Shown here: positions 8,459 through 19,853 of the stretch, piece after piece
Position numbering within the stretch: the stretch's first letter is position 1
How the letters are laid out: every line of letters starts with the position of its first letter
NCBI GenBank assembly: GCA_903915535.1
Contig: CAIWTJ010000026.1
Location: forward strand, 1 to 46,439
Length of the DNA stretch: 46,439 bases
From: Enhydrobacter aerosaccus
GTDB taxonomy: Bacteria > Pseudomonadota > Alphaproteobacteria > Reyranellales > Reyranellaceae
Direction: 5' to 3'
Program-made: the position numbers and the translations under genes
The notes under the pieces: model-generated
Databases searched by the model: none
Told to the model about the DNA's origin: nothing
Seen by the model: the letters and a program-made list of their open reading frames with translations, nothing else

Positions 8459-9652
8459 ATGCGTCTGTTGTCGATCCTGTGGCTCTTCCTGTGCGCGCTC
8501 GCCCTGCCTGTATCGGCCCAGGCCCAGCTCGTGCGCATCGAGGGCAAGCGCTTCATCGCGCCCGACGGCCGCGTGCTGCACATCAAGGGCATCAGCCTCG
8601 GCAACTGGCTGATGCCGGAAGGCTACATGTTCAAGTTCGAGGTCGCCAAGGCGCCGCACCAGATCTACGGGGCCTTCGATCGCCTGCTGGGGCCCGAGAA
8701 GGCCACGGCCTTCTGGAAGCAGTATCGCGACACCTACATCGCCCGGGACGACATCCGGTTCATCGCCTCGGCGGGTTTCAACACCGTGCGCATTCCGCTG
8801 CACTGGAATCTGTTCATGTCGCCGGACGGCACGATGACGGGCGAGGGCTGGGCGCTGCTCGACCGCGTGCTGGGCTGGGTGAAGGAGGCGGGCTTGCTCG
8901 CGATCGTCGACCTGCACGCCGCTCCCGGCGGCCAGACCGGCATCAACCACGACGACGGGCCGGGCTATCCGCTGATGTTCTACGTGCCGCGCGACCGCGA
9001 CCTCACGGTGAAGCTGTGGCAGGCGATCGCGCAGCGCTACGCGGGCAACCCGACGATCCTGGGCTACGATCTGCTGAACGAGCCGATCGCGCCCTACCAC
9101 GAGATCGCCACGCTCAACCCGCGGCTCGAGCCGTTCTTCAAGCGCGTGACCGAAGCGATCCGTGCCGTCGATCCCGGCCGAATCGTGTTCCTGGCGGCGG
9201 GCCAGTGGAGCTCGAGCTTCGACATGTTCGGCCCGCCCTTCGCGCCCAACCTCGCCTACACGTACCATTCGTTCTGGGCGAGCACGAAGCGCGACTCGAT
9301 CCAGCGCCATCTCAACTTCTCGGCGCGCTACGACGTGCCGCTGTTCCTGGGCGAGACCGGCGAACTCACCGACGACTGGAACGAGGGCTTCCGCAAGCTG
9401 CACGAGGCGCACGACATCGGCTGGTCGTTCTGGACCTACAAGAACCTCGACAGCCCCTCGACCGTCGTCTCGATCCCGCGTCCCGAAGGCTGGGACCAGA
9501 TCGTGGCCTATGCCGACGGCCTGCGGCCCGACAAGCCATCGGACGCGTTGATCGACAAGGCGGTGGCGCAGTACCTCGCCGGCATGCCAATCACGCACGC
9601 CACCGTGCGCTGGAGCTATCTTGCTTCGCTCGGCCTTAGAGGCGCTCCTTAG
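8459..9652 (+). CDS. Secreted glycoside hydrolase family 5 (cellulase-like)
   Basis: 397 aa. A Sec signal peptide spans about residues 1-22 (hydrophobic core LLSILWLFLCALAL, cleavage near AQA). The (beta/alpha)8 barrel shows GH5 motifs: GISLGNWL, FNTVRIPLHWN, IVDLHAAPGG, acid/base Glu208 in YDLLNEP, YTYHSFW, and nucleophile Glu299 in FLGETGE. GH5 enzymes are retaining beta-glycosidases acting on beta-glucans, mannans or related polymers; the exact substrate is not predictable. Its last 4 nt overlap the convergent metallo-beta-lactamase-fold gene. Confidence 0.88.
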   Translation: MRLLSILWLFLCALALPVSAQAQLVRIEGKRFIAPDGRVLHIKGISLGNWLMPEGYMFKFEVAKAPHQIYGAFDRLLGPEKATAFWKQYRDTYIARDDIRFIASAGFNTVRIPLHWNLFMSPDGTMTGEGWALLDRVLGWVKEAGLLAIVDLHAAPGGQTGINHDDGPGYPLMFYVPRDRDLTVKLWQAIAQRYAGNPTILGYDLLNEPIAPYHEIATLNPRLEPFFKRVTEAIRAVDPGRIVFLAAGQWSSSFDMFGPPFAPNLAYTYHSFWASTKRDSIQRHLNFSARYDVPLFLGETGELTDDWNEGFRKLHEAHDIGWSFWTYKNLDSPSTVVSIPRPEGWDQIVAYADGLRPDKPSDALIDKAVAQYLAGMPITHATVRWSYLASLGLRGAP

Positions 9653-10361
9653 CCGAGGCGTTGGTCGTAATAATCGGCGAGCGCCGTCAGGGCCGCGCCG
9701 CCGTCGCCGATGAAGCTCGGACCGTGCATGAGCGCGATCTTTGTGGGTTTGAGGGCGGCCAGTCGCCGCAAGGTCGGCGCAGCCAATGGCGTCGCAGGCA
9801 TAAAGGGCACGGCCTTCTCGGTGGCGATCGCGGCGTCGACGATGTCGCCGGTCGTGGTCGCCTCGCAGGCCCCGGCCTGGGTGAAGAGGTCGCTGCTGAA
9901 CAGGGTGCCGGTCGTCTCCTCGTAGATCAGGCCGGCATCCCAGTTGTGCGGCACGTGCGGCGTGTCGAGCCAGCGCACTTTCTTGCCGCCGAGGTCGATC
10001 ACCTCGTCGTTCTTGAGCGTGCGCGGGCCGCGATTGGCCATGTCGGCCAGCCAGATGTTCACGCCGGTCTGGCCGTGTGCCGGCGTGGCGTTGGGCGCGG
10101 CGGCCAGCCACTCGTTCAGCGCGCCGGATTCATCACCCTCGACATGGCTGCAGGTCGTCCAGCGCAGCTTCTCCAGCGGGATCACGCTCGCCACCGCCTT
10201 CGAGATCAGCGGGAACATGGCACGATGGCCGTAGTGGAAGAGCAGTGGCTCGTCGGCGTCGATCAGGAACTGGTTGAAGGTGAAGCCGGTCGGGCCGATC
10301 TGCGGCACGAAGGTCGACAGGCGATAGATCCTGTCGGCGATCTCCGTGACGCCGGTCTTCA

Positions 10362-10362
<1 letters not shown>
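9649..10362 (-). CDS. Metallo-beta-lactamase-fold protein of the ODP (di-iron oxygen-binding) type
   Basis: 237 aa. Single-domain MBL fold. The first metal motif is HVEGDE (His73, Glu75, Asp77) instead of HxHxDH, the variant found in flavodiiron proteins and ODP chemoreceptor domains that bind a di-iron site. Other likely ligands are His136 or His139 in DTPHVPHNWD, Asp158 in SSDLF and His213 in MHGPSF. It lacks a flavodoxin domain, so it is not a complete flavodiiron NO/O2 reductase. Its ATG overlaps the argG stop by one base (TAATG), implying translational coupling. Confidence 0.75.
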
Positions 10363-12632
<2,270 letters not shown>

Positions 12633-12636
<4 letters not shown>

Positions 12637-13688
12637 TTCTTCAACGCACCCAGCAGACGTTCGACAAACCCTGGCGCCTTCTTGCGGTCGATCCAGCGCA
12701 GCACCGTGACGAGATCGTTGTCGGGATCGATCCAGACGATGTGGCTGCCCCAGCCCAGCGCGAAGTAGCTACGCTCGGACGCGGCCGCGAACTGCCGGCG
12801 ATCCGTATTGAGCCACCACATCAGCCCGTAGAAGGGCGCGACGGGGCAGGGCTTCACCAGCTCGTCGGTCCAGCCCTTGGGCAGGATCTGCGTTCCGTTC
12901 CAGACACCGCCCTTCGCGACGAGCAGACCCATCAGCGCGAGGTCGCGCGCGGAGATGATGAAGCCGCCGCCCCAATGGCCGCCGCCCGGCACCGAGAGCA
13001 TCGGCTTGCCGTCGATCGTCACCGTCGAATTGCGGTAGCCGTCCCACGTCCAGCCGTTCGAACCGCCGATCGGATCCATGATGCGGCGCTTCAGCACCGA
13101 CGGCAGCGGCTCCTTGAAGACGTGCAGCAGCGAGAGGCTGAGCCGGTTCACGCGCACGTCGTTGTATTCGTAGAAGCTGCCGGGCTTCTTCAGCGCGCGC
13201 CGCGTGCCCTTGGGCGCATCGGCGACGGCGAGGCCGACCACGCGGTTGTGATCGATGCGGTCCTCCTTGCCGAAGACGAATCCTTCCCACTCGCTGGTCT
13301 GTGTCAGCAGGTGGCGCCAGGTGATGTCCTTGTTCTGGTCGCTCTTGAAGCCGTCGTCGCTGACGTAGCCCGCGACCTTGTCGTCGAGGCTCTTGATCAG
13401 GCCGTCGCCCAGCGCAAGGCCCGCGAGCAACGCGAGGTAGCTCTTGGCCACGCTGAAGGTCATGTCGGCGCGGTTGGTGTCGCCCCATTCGGCGATCTGC
13501 TTGCCGCCCTGGTAGACGATCCCCGAGGCGCCGCCGCGCGGCGTCACCGGTCCCAGCACCTCGTTGTCGGGCGGTCCTTCGCCGGAATCGTAGGTCATCA
13601 CAAACTGCCCGTCGGGCATGTACATGCTGGCCGGCCACTGGGATTCGGCCGCCTGGGCGAAGGCAATCGCGTCTTTCAGCTCGTTCAT
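12633..13688 (-). CDS. Serine hydrolase of the class C beta-lactamase/esterase family
   Basis: 351 aa from the ATG at 13688. The nucleophile motif SVAK (Ser79-Lys82), a YEYND tyrosine motif, and late GWGSHIVWIDP and NDLVTVLR strands place it among penicillin-binding-protein-like esterases and beta-lactamase homologues (EstB/6-aminohexanoate-dimer-hydrolase type). No signal peptide is apparent with this start. The frame is open further upstream, but that part overlaps the divergent pyrC and its promoter region. Bicistronic with the following alpha/beta hydrolase. A real beta-lactamase role is unlikely without export. Confidence 0.8.
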
Positions 13689-13737
13689 GCACGCAATCAA
13701 CATTGGAGGCCGCCCCGGAGCAAGCGTAGAAAACATC

Positions 13738-14781
13738 ATGCCCAACCCGACTTCGCTGACGATCCGCCGCCCCGACGACTGGCACGTCCATCTGCGCGAC
13801 AACCAGATGCTCGCCGCCTGCGCCGTGCATACCGCGCGCCAATTTGCCCGCGCCATCATCATGCCGAACCTGGTGCCGCCGGTGACCAAGGTGGCGGAAG
13901 CCTCGGCCTATCGGGAGCGAATTCGCAGAGCGGTTCCGGCCGATCTGAGGTTCGAGCCGCTGATGACCTGCTACCTGACCGACGGTGCCGATCCGGTCGA
14001 GCTCGCGCGCGGCAAGGCCGAGGGCGTGTGGGTCGCGGCAAAGCTCTATCCCGCGCACGCCACGACCAATTCCGCGCACGGCGTCACCTCGATGGACAAG
14101 GTCGCCAAGGGCCTCGAGGCGATGGAGAAGGCCGGCATGCCGCTCCTGGTCCACGGCGAGGTCACCGATCCCGATGTCGACATCTTCGACCGCGAGGCCG
14201 TGTTCCTCGACAAGGTGCTGACGTCATTGGTCAAGCGCCATCCCGGTCTCAAGATCGTGCTCGAGCACATCACGACGAAAGAGGGTGTGGCTTTCGTCGA
14301 GGCCCATCCGAAACAATTGGGCGGCACGATCACGCCGCATCATCTCAGCTACAACCGCAACGCTCTCTTCAAGGGCGGCATCCGTCCGCACTTCTATTGC
14401 CTGCCGATCGCCAAGCGCGAGGAGCATCGGCTGGCGCTGCGTCGCGCGGCGACCTCGAACGGCGCGTCGTTCTTCCTCGGCACCGACACCGCGCCGCACA
14501 CGACCGATACCAAAGAGTGCGCCTGCGGCTGCGCCGGTGTGTTCAACGCACCGGTGGCGATGCAGGTCTATGCCCAGGTCTTCGCCGAGGAGGGCAAGCT
14601 CGACCGGCTGGAGGCCTTCGCGTCCCTGAACGGCCCGCGCTTCTACGGGTTGCCGGCGAACGAGGAGCGCATCACCCTGCACGCCAGGCCGATGGACGTC
14701 CCCGACCGTGTCGAAGTACCGGGGGGCGGAAAGGACATCACCGTCTTCCATCCCGATACGCCGGTCGGCTGGTCGTTCTAG
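13738..14781 (+). CDS. pyrC: Dihydroorotase (class II, E. coli PyrC type)
   Basis: 347 aa, the same length as E. coli PyrC. It cyclises carbamoyl-aspartate to dihydroorotate in de novo pyrimidine synthesis. Metal and catalytic motifs are in order: DWHVHLRD (HxH), ARAIIMPNL, KLYPAHATTNS with the lysine normally carboxylated, HGEV, LEHITT, and GTDTAPH with the catalytic Asp. The ATG at 13738 starts the conserved domain; the frame is open upstream without homology. It diverges from the serine hydrolase with about 49 bp between starts. Confidence 0.95.
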   Translation: MPNPTSLTIRRPDDWHVHLRDNQMLAACAVHTARQFARAIIMPNLVPPVTKVAEASAYRERIRRAVPADLRFEPLMTCYLTDGADPVELARGKAEGVWVAAKLYPAHATTNSAHGVTSMDKVAKGLEAMEKAGMPLLVHGEVTDPDVDIFDREAVFLDKVLTSLVKRHPGLKIVLEHITTKEGVAFVEAHPKQLGGTITPHHLSYNRNALFKGGIRPHFYCLPIAKREEHRLALRRAATSNGASFFLGTDTAPHTTDTKECACGCAGVFNAPVAMQVYAQVFAEEGKLDRLEAFASLNGPRFYGLPANEERITLHARPMDVPDRVEVPGGGKDITVFHPDTPVGWSF

Positions 14782-14804
14782 CGCCGCAGGTGCTATCGTC
14801 GGGC

Positions 14805-15593
14805 ATGAGCAAACCCCGCATTCCCGCCGGTGCCGTCGTGCGCGGCACCGACAAAGGCTACGTCCACGGCGATCTCAAGCCCGGCCATGAGCGCCCGGTC
14901 GAGCAGATCGAGAAGACCTATCCCTACATGCGGCCGCGCGACGCCGCGACGCTGATCCTGGTGCGCATGAAGGGCAGGACGCCCGAAGTGCTGATGGGCT
15001 GCCGCGCGGCCAAGTCGGCCTTCATGCCCAACCGCTACGTCTTCCCGGGCGGCCGCGTCGATCCGGCGGATGCGCATATCCCGGTCGCCACGCCGCTCGA
15101 CCGTCACGTCAAGGCCCGCCTCCTGAAGGCGGCATCACTGCAGCGCGCGCAGGCGCTGGGCGTCGCCGCGATACGCGAGACCTTCGAGGAGACCGGCCTC
15201 ATTCTGGGCAAGCCGTTGAAGGGCGGTGCGCCGAAGAAGGACCATGGCGAGCACTGGAAGGGCTTTCTCGACAAGGGAATGGCGCCGGCGCTGGACTGTC
15301 TCGACCTGATCGCGCGCGCGGTGACGCCGCCCGGCCGGCCGCGGCGCTTCAATGCGCGCTTCTTCATGGCGCGCGCCGAAGATGCGACCGGCGAGATCCG
15401 CCATTCGAGCGAGATGGGCGACATTCGCTGGGTGAAGCTCGACGAGGCGCGCGAGCTGCCGTTGCCCACGATCACCGGTCTCATCCTGGGCGAGATCGGC
15501 CGGCTGGTGAAGGAACCGCCCGACCGCAAGAAGCAGCGCAAGATCCCGCTCTTCATCACGGTGCATCGCAAGCACCTCATGATCGAGGAGTAG
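14805..15593 (+). CDS. NUDIX hydrolase (NUDT8/NUDT19-like layout)
   Basis: 262 aa. Beta-strand ATLILVRM leads to FPGGRVDPAD; after an insertion of about 35 residues comes the NUDIX helix IRETFEETGL with the metal-binding REXXEE core. A Gx5E spacing broken by an insertion is typical of the NUDT19/NUDT8 group, some of which hydrolyse CoA or acyl-CoA pyrophosphate bonds. The substrate here is inferred. It starts 23 nt after pyrC and ends 3 nt before the regB start, so pyrC-nudix-regB-regA may be co-transcribed. Confidence 0.82.
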   Translation: MSKPRIPAGAVVRGTDKGYVHGDLKPGHERPVEQIEKTYPYMRPRDAATLILVRMKGRTPEVLMGCRAAKSAFMPNRYVFPGGRVDPADAHIPVATPLDRHVKARLLKAASLQRAQALGVAAIRETFEETGLILGKPLKGGAPKKDHGEHWKGFLDKGMAPALDCLDLIARAVTPPGRPRRFNARFFMARAEDATGEIRHSSEMGDIRWVKLDEARELPLPTITGLILGEIGRLVKEPPDRKKQRKIPLFITVHRKHLMIEE

Positions 15594-15596
15594 AAA

Positions 15597-16925
15597 GTGG
15601 CGGCGCGCGCCGAAGTGACCGCGCCGTCCGTCGTCGGGACCGCCAGCCCGACCCTGCCGCCGCGCGGCGGCGTCCGCCTGCGCGCGCTCGTGCTGATGCG
15701 CTGGGCCGCCGTCGGCGGGCAGTTCTTCACGGCGTCCGTCGTCCACTGGGGACTGGGCTTCACGCTGCCGCTGCTGCCGGCCGGCGGCACGATCGCGCTG
15801 TCGGCGCTGCTCAATCTCGCGGTCAGCCTCGGCCGGCCCGCGTCCGCCCGCATCGACGACCGCGAGGCCACGATCTTCCTCGCCTTCGACGTGGTGCAGC
15901 TCGCGGTGCTGCTCTATCTCACCGGCGGTCTGATCAATCCGTTCGCGCTCTTGCTGCTGGCGCCGGTTGCGATCGGTGCCACCGTGCTCTCGCTGCTCAG
16001 CAACATCGCGCTCACCCTGCTCACGATCGTCAGCATCGGTGTGCTGGGCATCGTGCATCAGCCGTTGCCGTGGCTGGGACCGGCGCCGAATTTCCCGGAG
16101 ATCTATCAGGCGGGCGTCTGGGCGGGCCTCACGCTCACGACCCTGCTGATCACGCTCTACGGCTGGCGGCTCGCGGAAGAGGGGCGGCAGATGAGCGACG
16201 CCCTGGCGGCGGCGCAGTCGGCGCTCGCGCAGGAGCAGCGCATGTCGTCGCTCGGGGCGCTCGCGGCGGCGGCCGCGCACGAGCTGGGGACGCCGCTCTC
16301 GACCATCGCGGTGGTCGCCAAGGAGATGTTGCGCGAGGTCGAGGTCGACGATCCGCTGCGCGAGGACGTCGAGTTGCTGTCCTCCGAGTCCGAGCGCTGC
16401 CGCTCGATCCTGGCACGCCTCTCCGTCGATCCGGCCGGCGACTTCTCGGAGTTCTACACGCTCGTGCCGCTGCCGGCGCTGATCGAGGCGGCGGCAGCGA
16501 ACTATCGCTCCGACAACATCACCATCACCTTCGAGGCCGGGCCGATCGCCGAAGGCGCGCCGACCACCGCACCGATCCAGGTGCGCAGTCCCGAGATCAT
16601 GCAGGGTGTGGGAAACATCGTGCAGAACGCGATCTCCTTTGCCCGCCGTGAAATCCATATCGCCACGCGCTGGACCACCGAATGGGCGGAGGTCGAGGTG
16701 TCGGACGACGGGCCGGGCTTTTCGGAAGCTCTGCTGGACGAGCTGGGAACCCCCTTCATTTCGACCCGGCAGGGCGAGGAAGGCCATATGGGACTGGGTG
16801 TTTTCATCGCCAAGACGCTGCTGGAGCGCACCGGCGCGACCGTCATTTTCGGCAACCGCCGTTCCGCTGAGGGCGGTGCCGCCGTGGCCGTGCGCTGGCC
16901 AAATCCCGTCTTCAAGGCTACATAG
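15597..16925 (+). CDS. regB: Redox-sensing histidine kinase RegB/PrrB/ActS
   Basis: 442 aa, GTG start. About six membrane helices fill residues 25-190. The ubiquinone-binding motif GGLINPF is at 110-116. The H-box is AAAHELGTPLS with phospho-acceptor His228. Cys268 in SERCRS lies exactly 40 residues after it, the spacing of the redox-active Cys265 from His225 in Rhodobacter RegB, so thiol sensing looks conserved. ATPase boxes follow: VQNAISFA (N), SDDGPGFS (G1), GLGVFIAK (G2). It controls the response regulator RegA encoded immediately downstream, coupling quinone/redox state to global respiratory gene expression. Confidence 0.92.
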   Translation: MAARAEVTAPSVVGTASPTLPPRGGVRLRALVLMRWAAVGGQFFTASVVHWGLGFTLPLLPAGGTIALSALLNLAVSLGRPASARIDDREATIFLAFDVVQLAVLLYLTGGLINPFALLLLAPVAIGATVLSLLSNIALTLLTIVSIGVLGIVHQPLPWLGPAPNFPEIYQAGVWAGLTLTTLLITLYGWRLAEEGRQMSDALAAAQSALAQEQRMSSLGALAAAAAHELGTPLSTIAVVAKEMLREVEVDDPLREDVELLSSESERCRSILARLSVDPAGDFSEFYTLVPLPALIEAAAANYRSDNITITFEAGPIAEGAPTTAPIQVRSPEIMQGVGNIVQNAISFARREIHIATRWTTEWAEVEVSDDGPGFSEALLDELGTPFISTRQGEEGHMGLGVFIAKTLLERTGATVIFGNRRSAEGGAAVAVRWPNPVFKAT

Positions 16926-16948
16926 CCGCCAATGTGGAAGGAGTCCCC

Positions 16949-17539
16949 ATGACCCAGGACACAGGCGCCAGCCGCCCGGTTTCTCCCGCGCTTGCGGGCA
17001 CGACTGCCAGCAAGGAACGGACGCTGCTGATCGCCGACGACGACGCGGCGTTCCGCAACCGGATCGCGCGCGCGCTCGAACTGCGCGGCTTCATCGTCAC
17101 GGCCGTGGGCTCGGTGGCCGAGGCGCTGGCGCAGACCGCGCGGCCGCCCGCCTTCGCGGTGCTCGATCTTCGTCTCGGCGACGGCAACGGGCTGGAACTC
17201 GTGCAGCCGCTGCGCCAGGCGCGGCCCGACATCCGCATCGTCGTGCTGACCGGCTACGGCAACATCGCGACCGCGGTGGCCGCCGTTAAGGAAGGCGCCG
17301 TCGACTATCTCGCCAAGCCCGCCGACGCCGATGCGATCGAGCAGGCGCTGAACGCGCACGGCCGCAAGCTGCCGCCGCCGCCCAGCAATCCGATGTCGGC
17401 CGACCGCGTGCGGTGGGAGCATATCCAGCGCGTGTTCGAGCAGTGCGACCGCAACGTCTCGGAGACGGCGCGTCGGCTGAACATGCATCGCCGCACCTTG
17501 CAGCGCATCCTGGGCAAGCACGCGCCCAAAGAGCATTAG
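16949..17539 (+). CDS. regA: Redox response regulator RegA/PrrA/ActR
   Basis: 196 aa. Receiver domain with IADDDAAF acidic pocket, phospho-acceptor Asp73 in VLDLRLGDG, Thr in VVLTGYG and Lys in YLAKP. A proline linker (PPPPSNP) leads to a Fis-type HTH with RNVSETARRLNMHRRTLQRIL, the near-invariant RegA DNA-binding helix. I chose the ATG at 16949 because GGAAGGAG lies 5 nt before it; a GTG at 16934 would add five residues but lacks a site. Partner of RegB, 23 nt downstream. Confidence 0.93.
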   Translation: MTQDTGASRPVSPALAGTTASKERTLLIADDDAAFRNRIARALELRGFIVTAVGSVAEALAQTARPPAFAVLDLRLGDGNGLELVQPLRQARPDIRIVVLTGYGNIATAVAAVKEGAVDYLAKPADADAIEQALNAHGRKLPPPPSNPMSADRVRWEHIQRVFEQCDRNVSETARRLNMHRRTLQRILGKHAPKEH

Positions 17540-17587
17540 TCTCCACTGCTGACGTTCCAACTGCTCCTGAACGCGCTGGCGCTGGGC

Positions 17588-18418
17588 ATGGCCTATGCGC
17601 TGGTGGCGCTGGGCTTCGTGCTGGCGCTGAACGCTTCGGGTGCCGTGAACTTCGCGCATGGCGGCCTCGTCGTGCTGGGCGGTGCGGTCGCGGTGCTGGC
17701 CGATCTTTGGACGGGCCTCCCCGGGCCCCTTCTGCTGCCGCTGGTGATGCTCCTCCTCGGTGTCGCCGGCATCGTCACGGCGAGAGTGGCGATCGTGCCG
17801 CTGTTGCGCCGGCCGCCGGAAGCGACCTTCGTCGCCACCATCGCGCTGGCGGCGATCATCGAGCAAAGCCTGCTGCTCGCGATGGGCAATGCGCCGCGCA
17901 CCGCGCCGCCGCTGGCCGGCAGCGGCGCGACCGAGATCGCGGGACTGAGCGTCGGCCGCCAGCCGCTTGCCATCGTGATCGTGGGCGCGCCGCTAATCGC
18001 GGCCGTCTGGTTCCTGCTCGAGCGCACCCAGGTCGGACGCCGCATGCGGGCCGTCGCGTCCGATCGCTATGCCGCGCGCGCCTCGGGCATCCCGGTCGAT
18101 CGCTACATCGTTCTCTCCCTCGCGCTCGCCGGCGCTCTGGCCGGCGTCGCGGGGCAGTTGCTGGGGCACCAGTTCCTCGTCGTGCCGACTGAGGGCGGCG
18201 GGCACATGCTGCGCGCCTACATCGCCGTCGCGCTGGGCGGCTGGGGCAGCATTCCCGGCGCGCTGCTGGGCGCCTTGGGCATCGGGGTGTTCGAGACCCT
18301 GGTCTCGTCGTGGCTGGGCGATGCCTGGGCGTCCGCCGCGCTCTACGTCGCGGTGCTGGCCGTGCTCAGCCTTCGGCCACAAGGACTGTTCGGCGAGCCC
18401 GTGGGACGGCGGGCCTAG
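17588..18418 (+). CDS. livH: Branched-chain amino-acid-type ABC permease LivH
   Basis: 276 aa from the first ATG. A LivH-type inner-membrane permease with NFAHGGLVVLGG after TM1, EATFVATIALAAIIEQSLL, RRMRAVASDRYAARASGI (the EAA-like coupling loop) and a closing LRPQGLFG. The frame stays open back to 17540, and upstream codons add LLTFQLLLNALALG, which aligns with the start of TM1 in other LivH proteins. No ATG, GTG or TTG exists in that stretch, so a CTG at 17546 or 17549 may be the true start (about 290 aa). It begins just after regA and precedes the LivM-LivG gene by 4 nt. Confidence 0.85.
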   Translation: MAYALVALGFVLALNASGAVNFAHGGLVVLGGAVAVLADLWTGLPGPLLLPLVMLLLGVAGIVTARVAIVPLLRRPPEATFVATIALAAIIEQSLLLAMGNAPRTAPPLAGSGATEIAGLSVGRQPLAIVIVGAPLIAAVWFLLERTQVGRRMRAVASDRYAARASGIPVDRYIVLSLALAGALAGVAGQLLGHQFLVVPTEGGGHMLRAYIAVALGGWGSIPGALLGALGIGVFETLVSSWLGDAWASAALYVAVLAVLSLRPQGLFGEPVGRRA

Positions 18419-18422
18419 GCCG

Positions 18423-19853
18423 ATGCGCTGGTACTGGATCGTCCTGCTGATCCTGCCGCCGCTGGCAGCATCCTTTCTGCTGCCGCCGTTCGGTCAGCGT
18501 CTCGTGACCCTGGTCGGCATCTACGCGCTGATGGGCGTGGGCTATCAGCGCGTGTTCGGCCAACTTGGCGCGCTCAATCTCGCGCAAGGCGCGCTGTTCG
18601 GCGTCGGCGCCTACGCGGTTGCGCTCGGCGCGCCGACACTGGGATCGTTTGCCTTCGCGGCCGCCGCACTGGCGGCAATCGTCGTCGCGGCAATCGCCGC
18701 GGTGCCGATCCTGCGCCTGCAATCGCACTACTTCGCGCTGGCGACGCTCGCGCTCGCGTCGCTGGTCAACCTCGTTGCGATCCATGCCGAGAGCCTTACC
18801 GGCGGCGCCAACGGGACCGTGGGCTTCGGCGCGTCGCTGCCGCGCGGCGTGCCGTTGCTGCTGGGCGTCTGGCTCTGCCTGGTCGCTGTCGTGCTGGCGC
18901 AGGCGTACTACTTCGCGGGCCGTCGGGGCGAAGCGGCACGGCTGATCCGCGAAGCGCCGCTGGTCGCGGCCACCCTCGGCATCGACGTGCCGCGCTGGCG
19001 CTTCGCGGCGTTCGTGCTGAGCGCTGCCGCGGCAGGGTTGGCGGGCGGCGGCGCGGCGGCGGTGAGCGGCGTCGTCTCGCCCGACGTGACGGGATTTCCG
19101 ATCATGCTGCTGTGCCTCACGTCGGTCGTGCTGGGCGGGGCGCGCCATCCGATGGGGGCGGTCGTGGGTGCGGCGATCGCGGTCTGCCTGCCCGAACTGT
19201 TCCGCGAGCTGAATGGCGCATGGCTGCTGGCCTATGCGCTGGCCACGCTCGCCGTCGTTCTGTTCGCGCCGCAGGGCATCGCCGGCCTGATCGATCCCGC
19301 GCCGGCGCCCCTGCCGCCGCGGATGCCCGATCGCCTGATGCCCTCGACGAGCGGCCGTCATCTCGTCCTGCGCGACGTGAGCAAGAGCTTCGGTGGCGTG
19401 GAAGCGCTGTCCGGCGTGTCGTTCGCCGTCGCGCGCGGTGAGATCGTGGGCCTGATCGGGCCGAACGGCTCGGGCAAGACGACGGTGCTGAACGTGATCT
19501 CCGGCCTCGAGCGCGCCGATGGCGGAACGATCGAGCTCGACGGCCGGCCGCTCGAACGCCTGCCGCCGCATGTCATTGCCCGGAGGGGCATATTGCGCAC
19601 CTTCCAGACGCCGTTGCCGGGGGAGAGCCGGTTGGCGGGCATCGCGCGCGCCGTCGCGAGCGGTGCCACCTTCCTGCTGTTCGACGAGCCGCTGGCCGGC
19701 GCCAATGCCGCGGAGCAGGCCGAACTCGTGGCCTTGCTCGGCCACCTGCGCACGGCAGGCTACGGCGTGCTGATCGTCGACCACGACACCGAGCTCCTGT
19801 CGAAGATCTGCGACCGCATGATTGCCCTCGATCGCGGCCGGGTGGTGGCGTGA
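18423..19853 (+). CDS. Fused LivM permease - shortened LivG ATPase
   Basis: 476 aa. Residues 1-290 are a LivM permease with about nine helices, including GQLGALNLAQGALFGVGAYA and a TLGIDVPRWRFAAF coupling loop. A Pro-rich linker (291-308) joins a LivG-like ATPase at 312-476: Walker A GPNGSGKT (346-353), Q-loop Gln395 in RTFQT, Walker B FLLFDEP (Asp421-Glu422), H-loop His454. Between Q-loop and Walker B only about 20 residues remain, where LivG normally has 80 or more. The helical subdomain is missing and the signature is reduced to LPGES. M-G fusions are known, but this ATPase is probably impaired. Confidence 0.8.
   Translation: MRWYWIVLLILPPLAASFLLPPFGQRLVTLVGIYALMGVGYQRVFGQLGALNLAQGALFGVGAYAVALGAPTLGSFAFAAAALAAIVVAAIAAVPILRLQSHYFALATLALASLVNLVAIHAESLTGGANGTVGFGASLPRGVPLLLGVWLCLVAVVLAQAYYFAGRRGEAARLIREAPLVAATLGIDVPRWRFAAFVLSAAAAGLAGGGAAAVSGVVSPDVTGFPIMLLCLTSVVLGGARHPMGAVVGAAIAVCLPELFRELNGAWLLAYALATLAVVLFAPQGIAGLIDPAPAPLPPRMPDRLMPSTSGRHLVLRDVSKSFGGVEALSGVSFAVARGEIVGLIGPNGSGKTTVLNVISGLERADGGTIELDGRPLERLPPHVIARRGILRTFQTPLPGESRLAGIARAVASGATFLLFDEPLAGANAAEQAELVALLGHLRTAGYGVLIVDHDTELLSKICDRMIALDRGRVVA

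Noticed and set aside
12741..14804. Upstream extension of the NUDIX frame across the serine hydrolase and pyrC
   Set aside because: The NUDIX homology begins at the ATG at 14805; the upstream part is out-of-frame reading of neighbouring genes.
18069..18422. Upstream extension of the LivM-LivG frame through livH
   Set aside because: The ATG at 18423 starts the first LivM helix; the earlier part overlaps livH and lacks membrane character.
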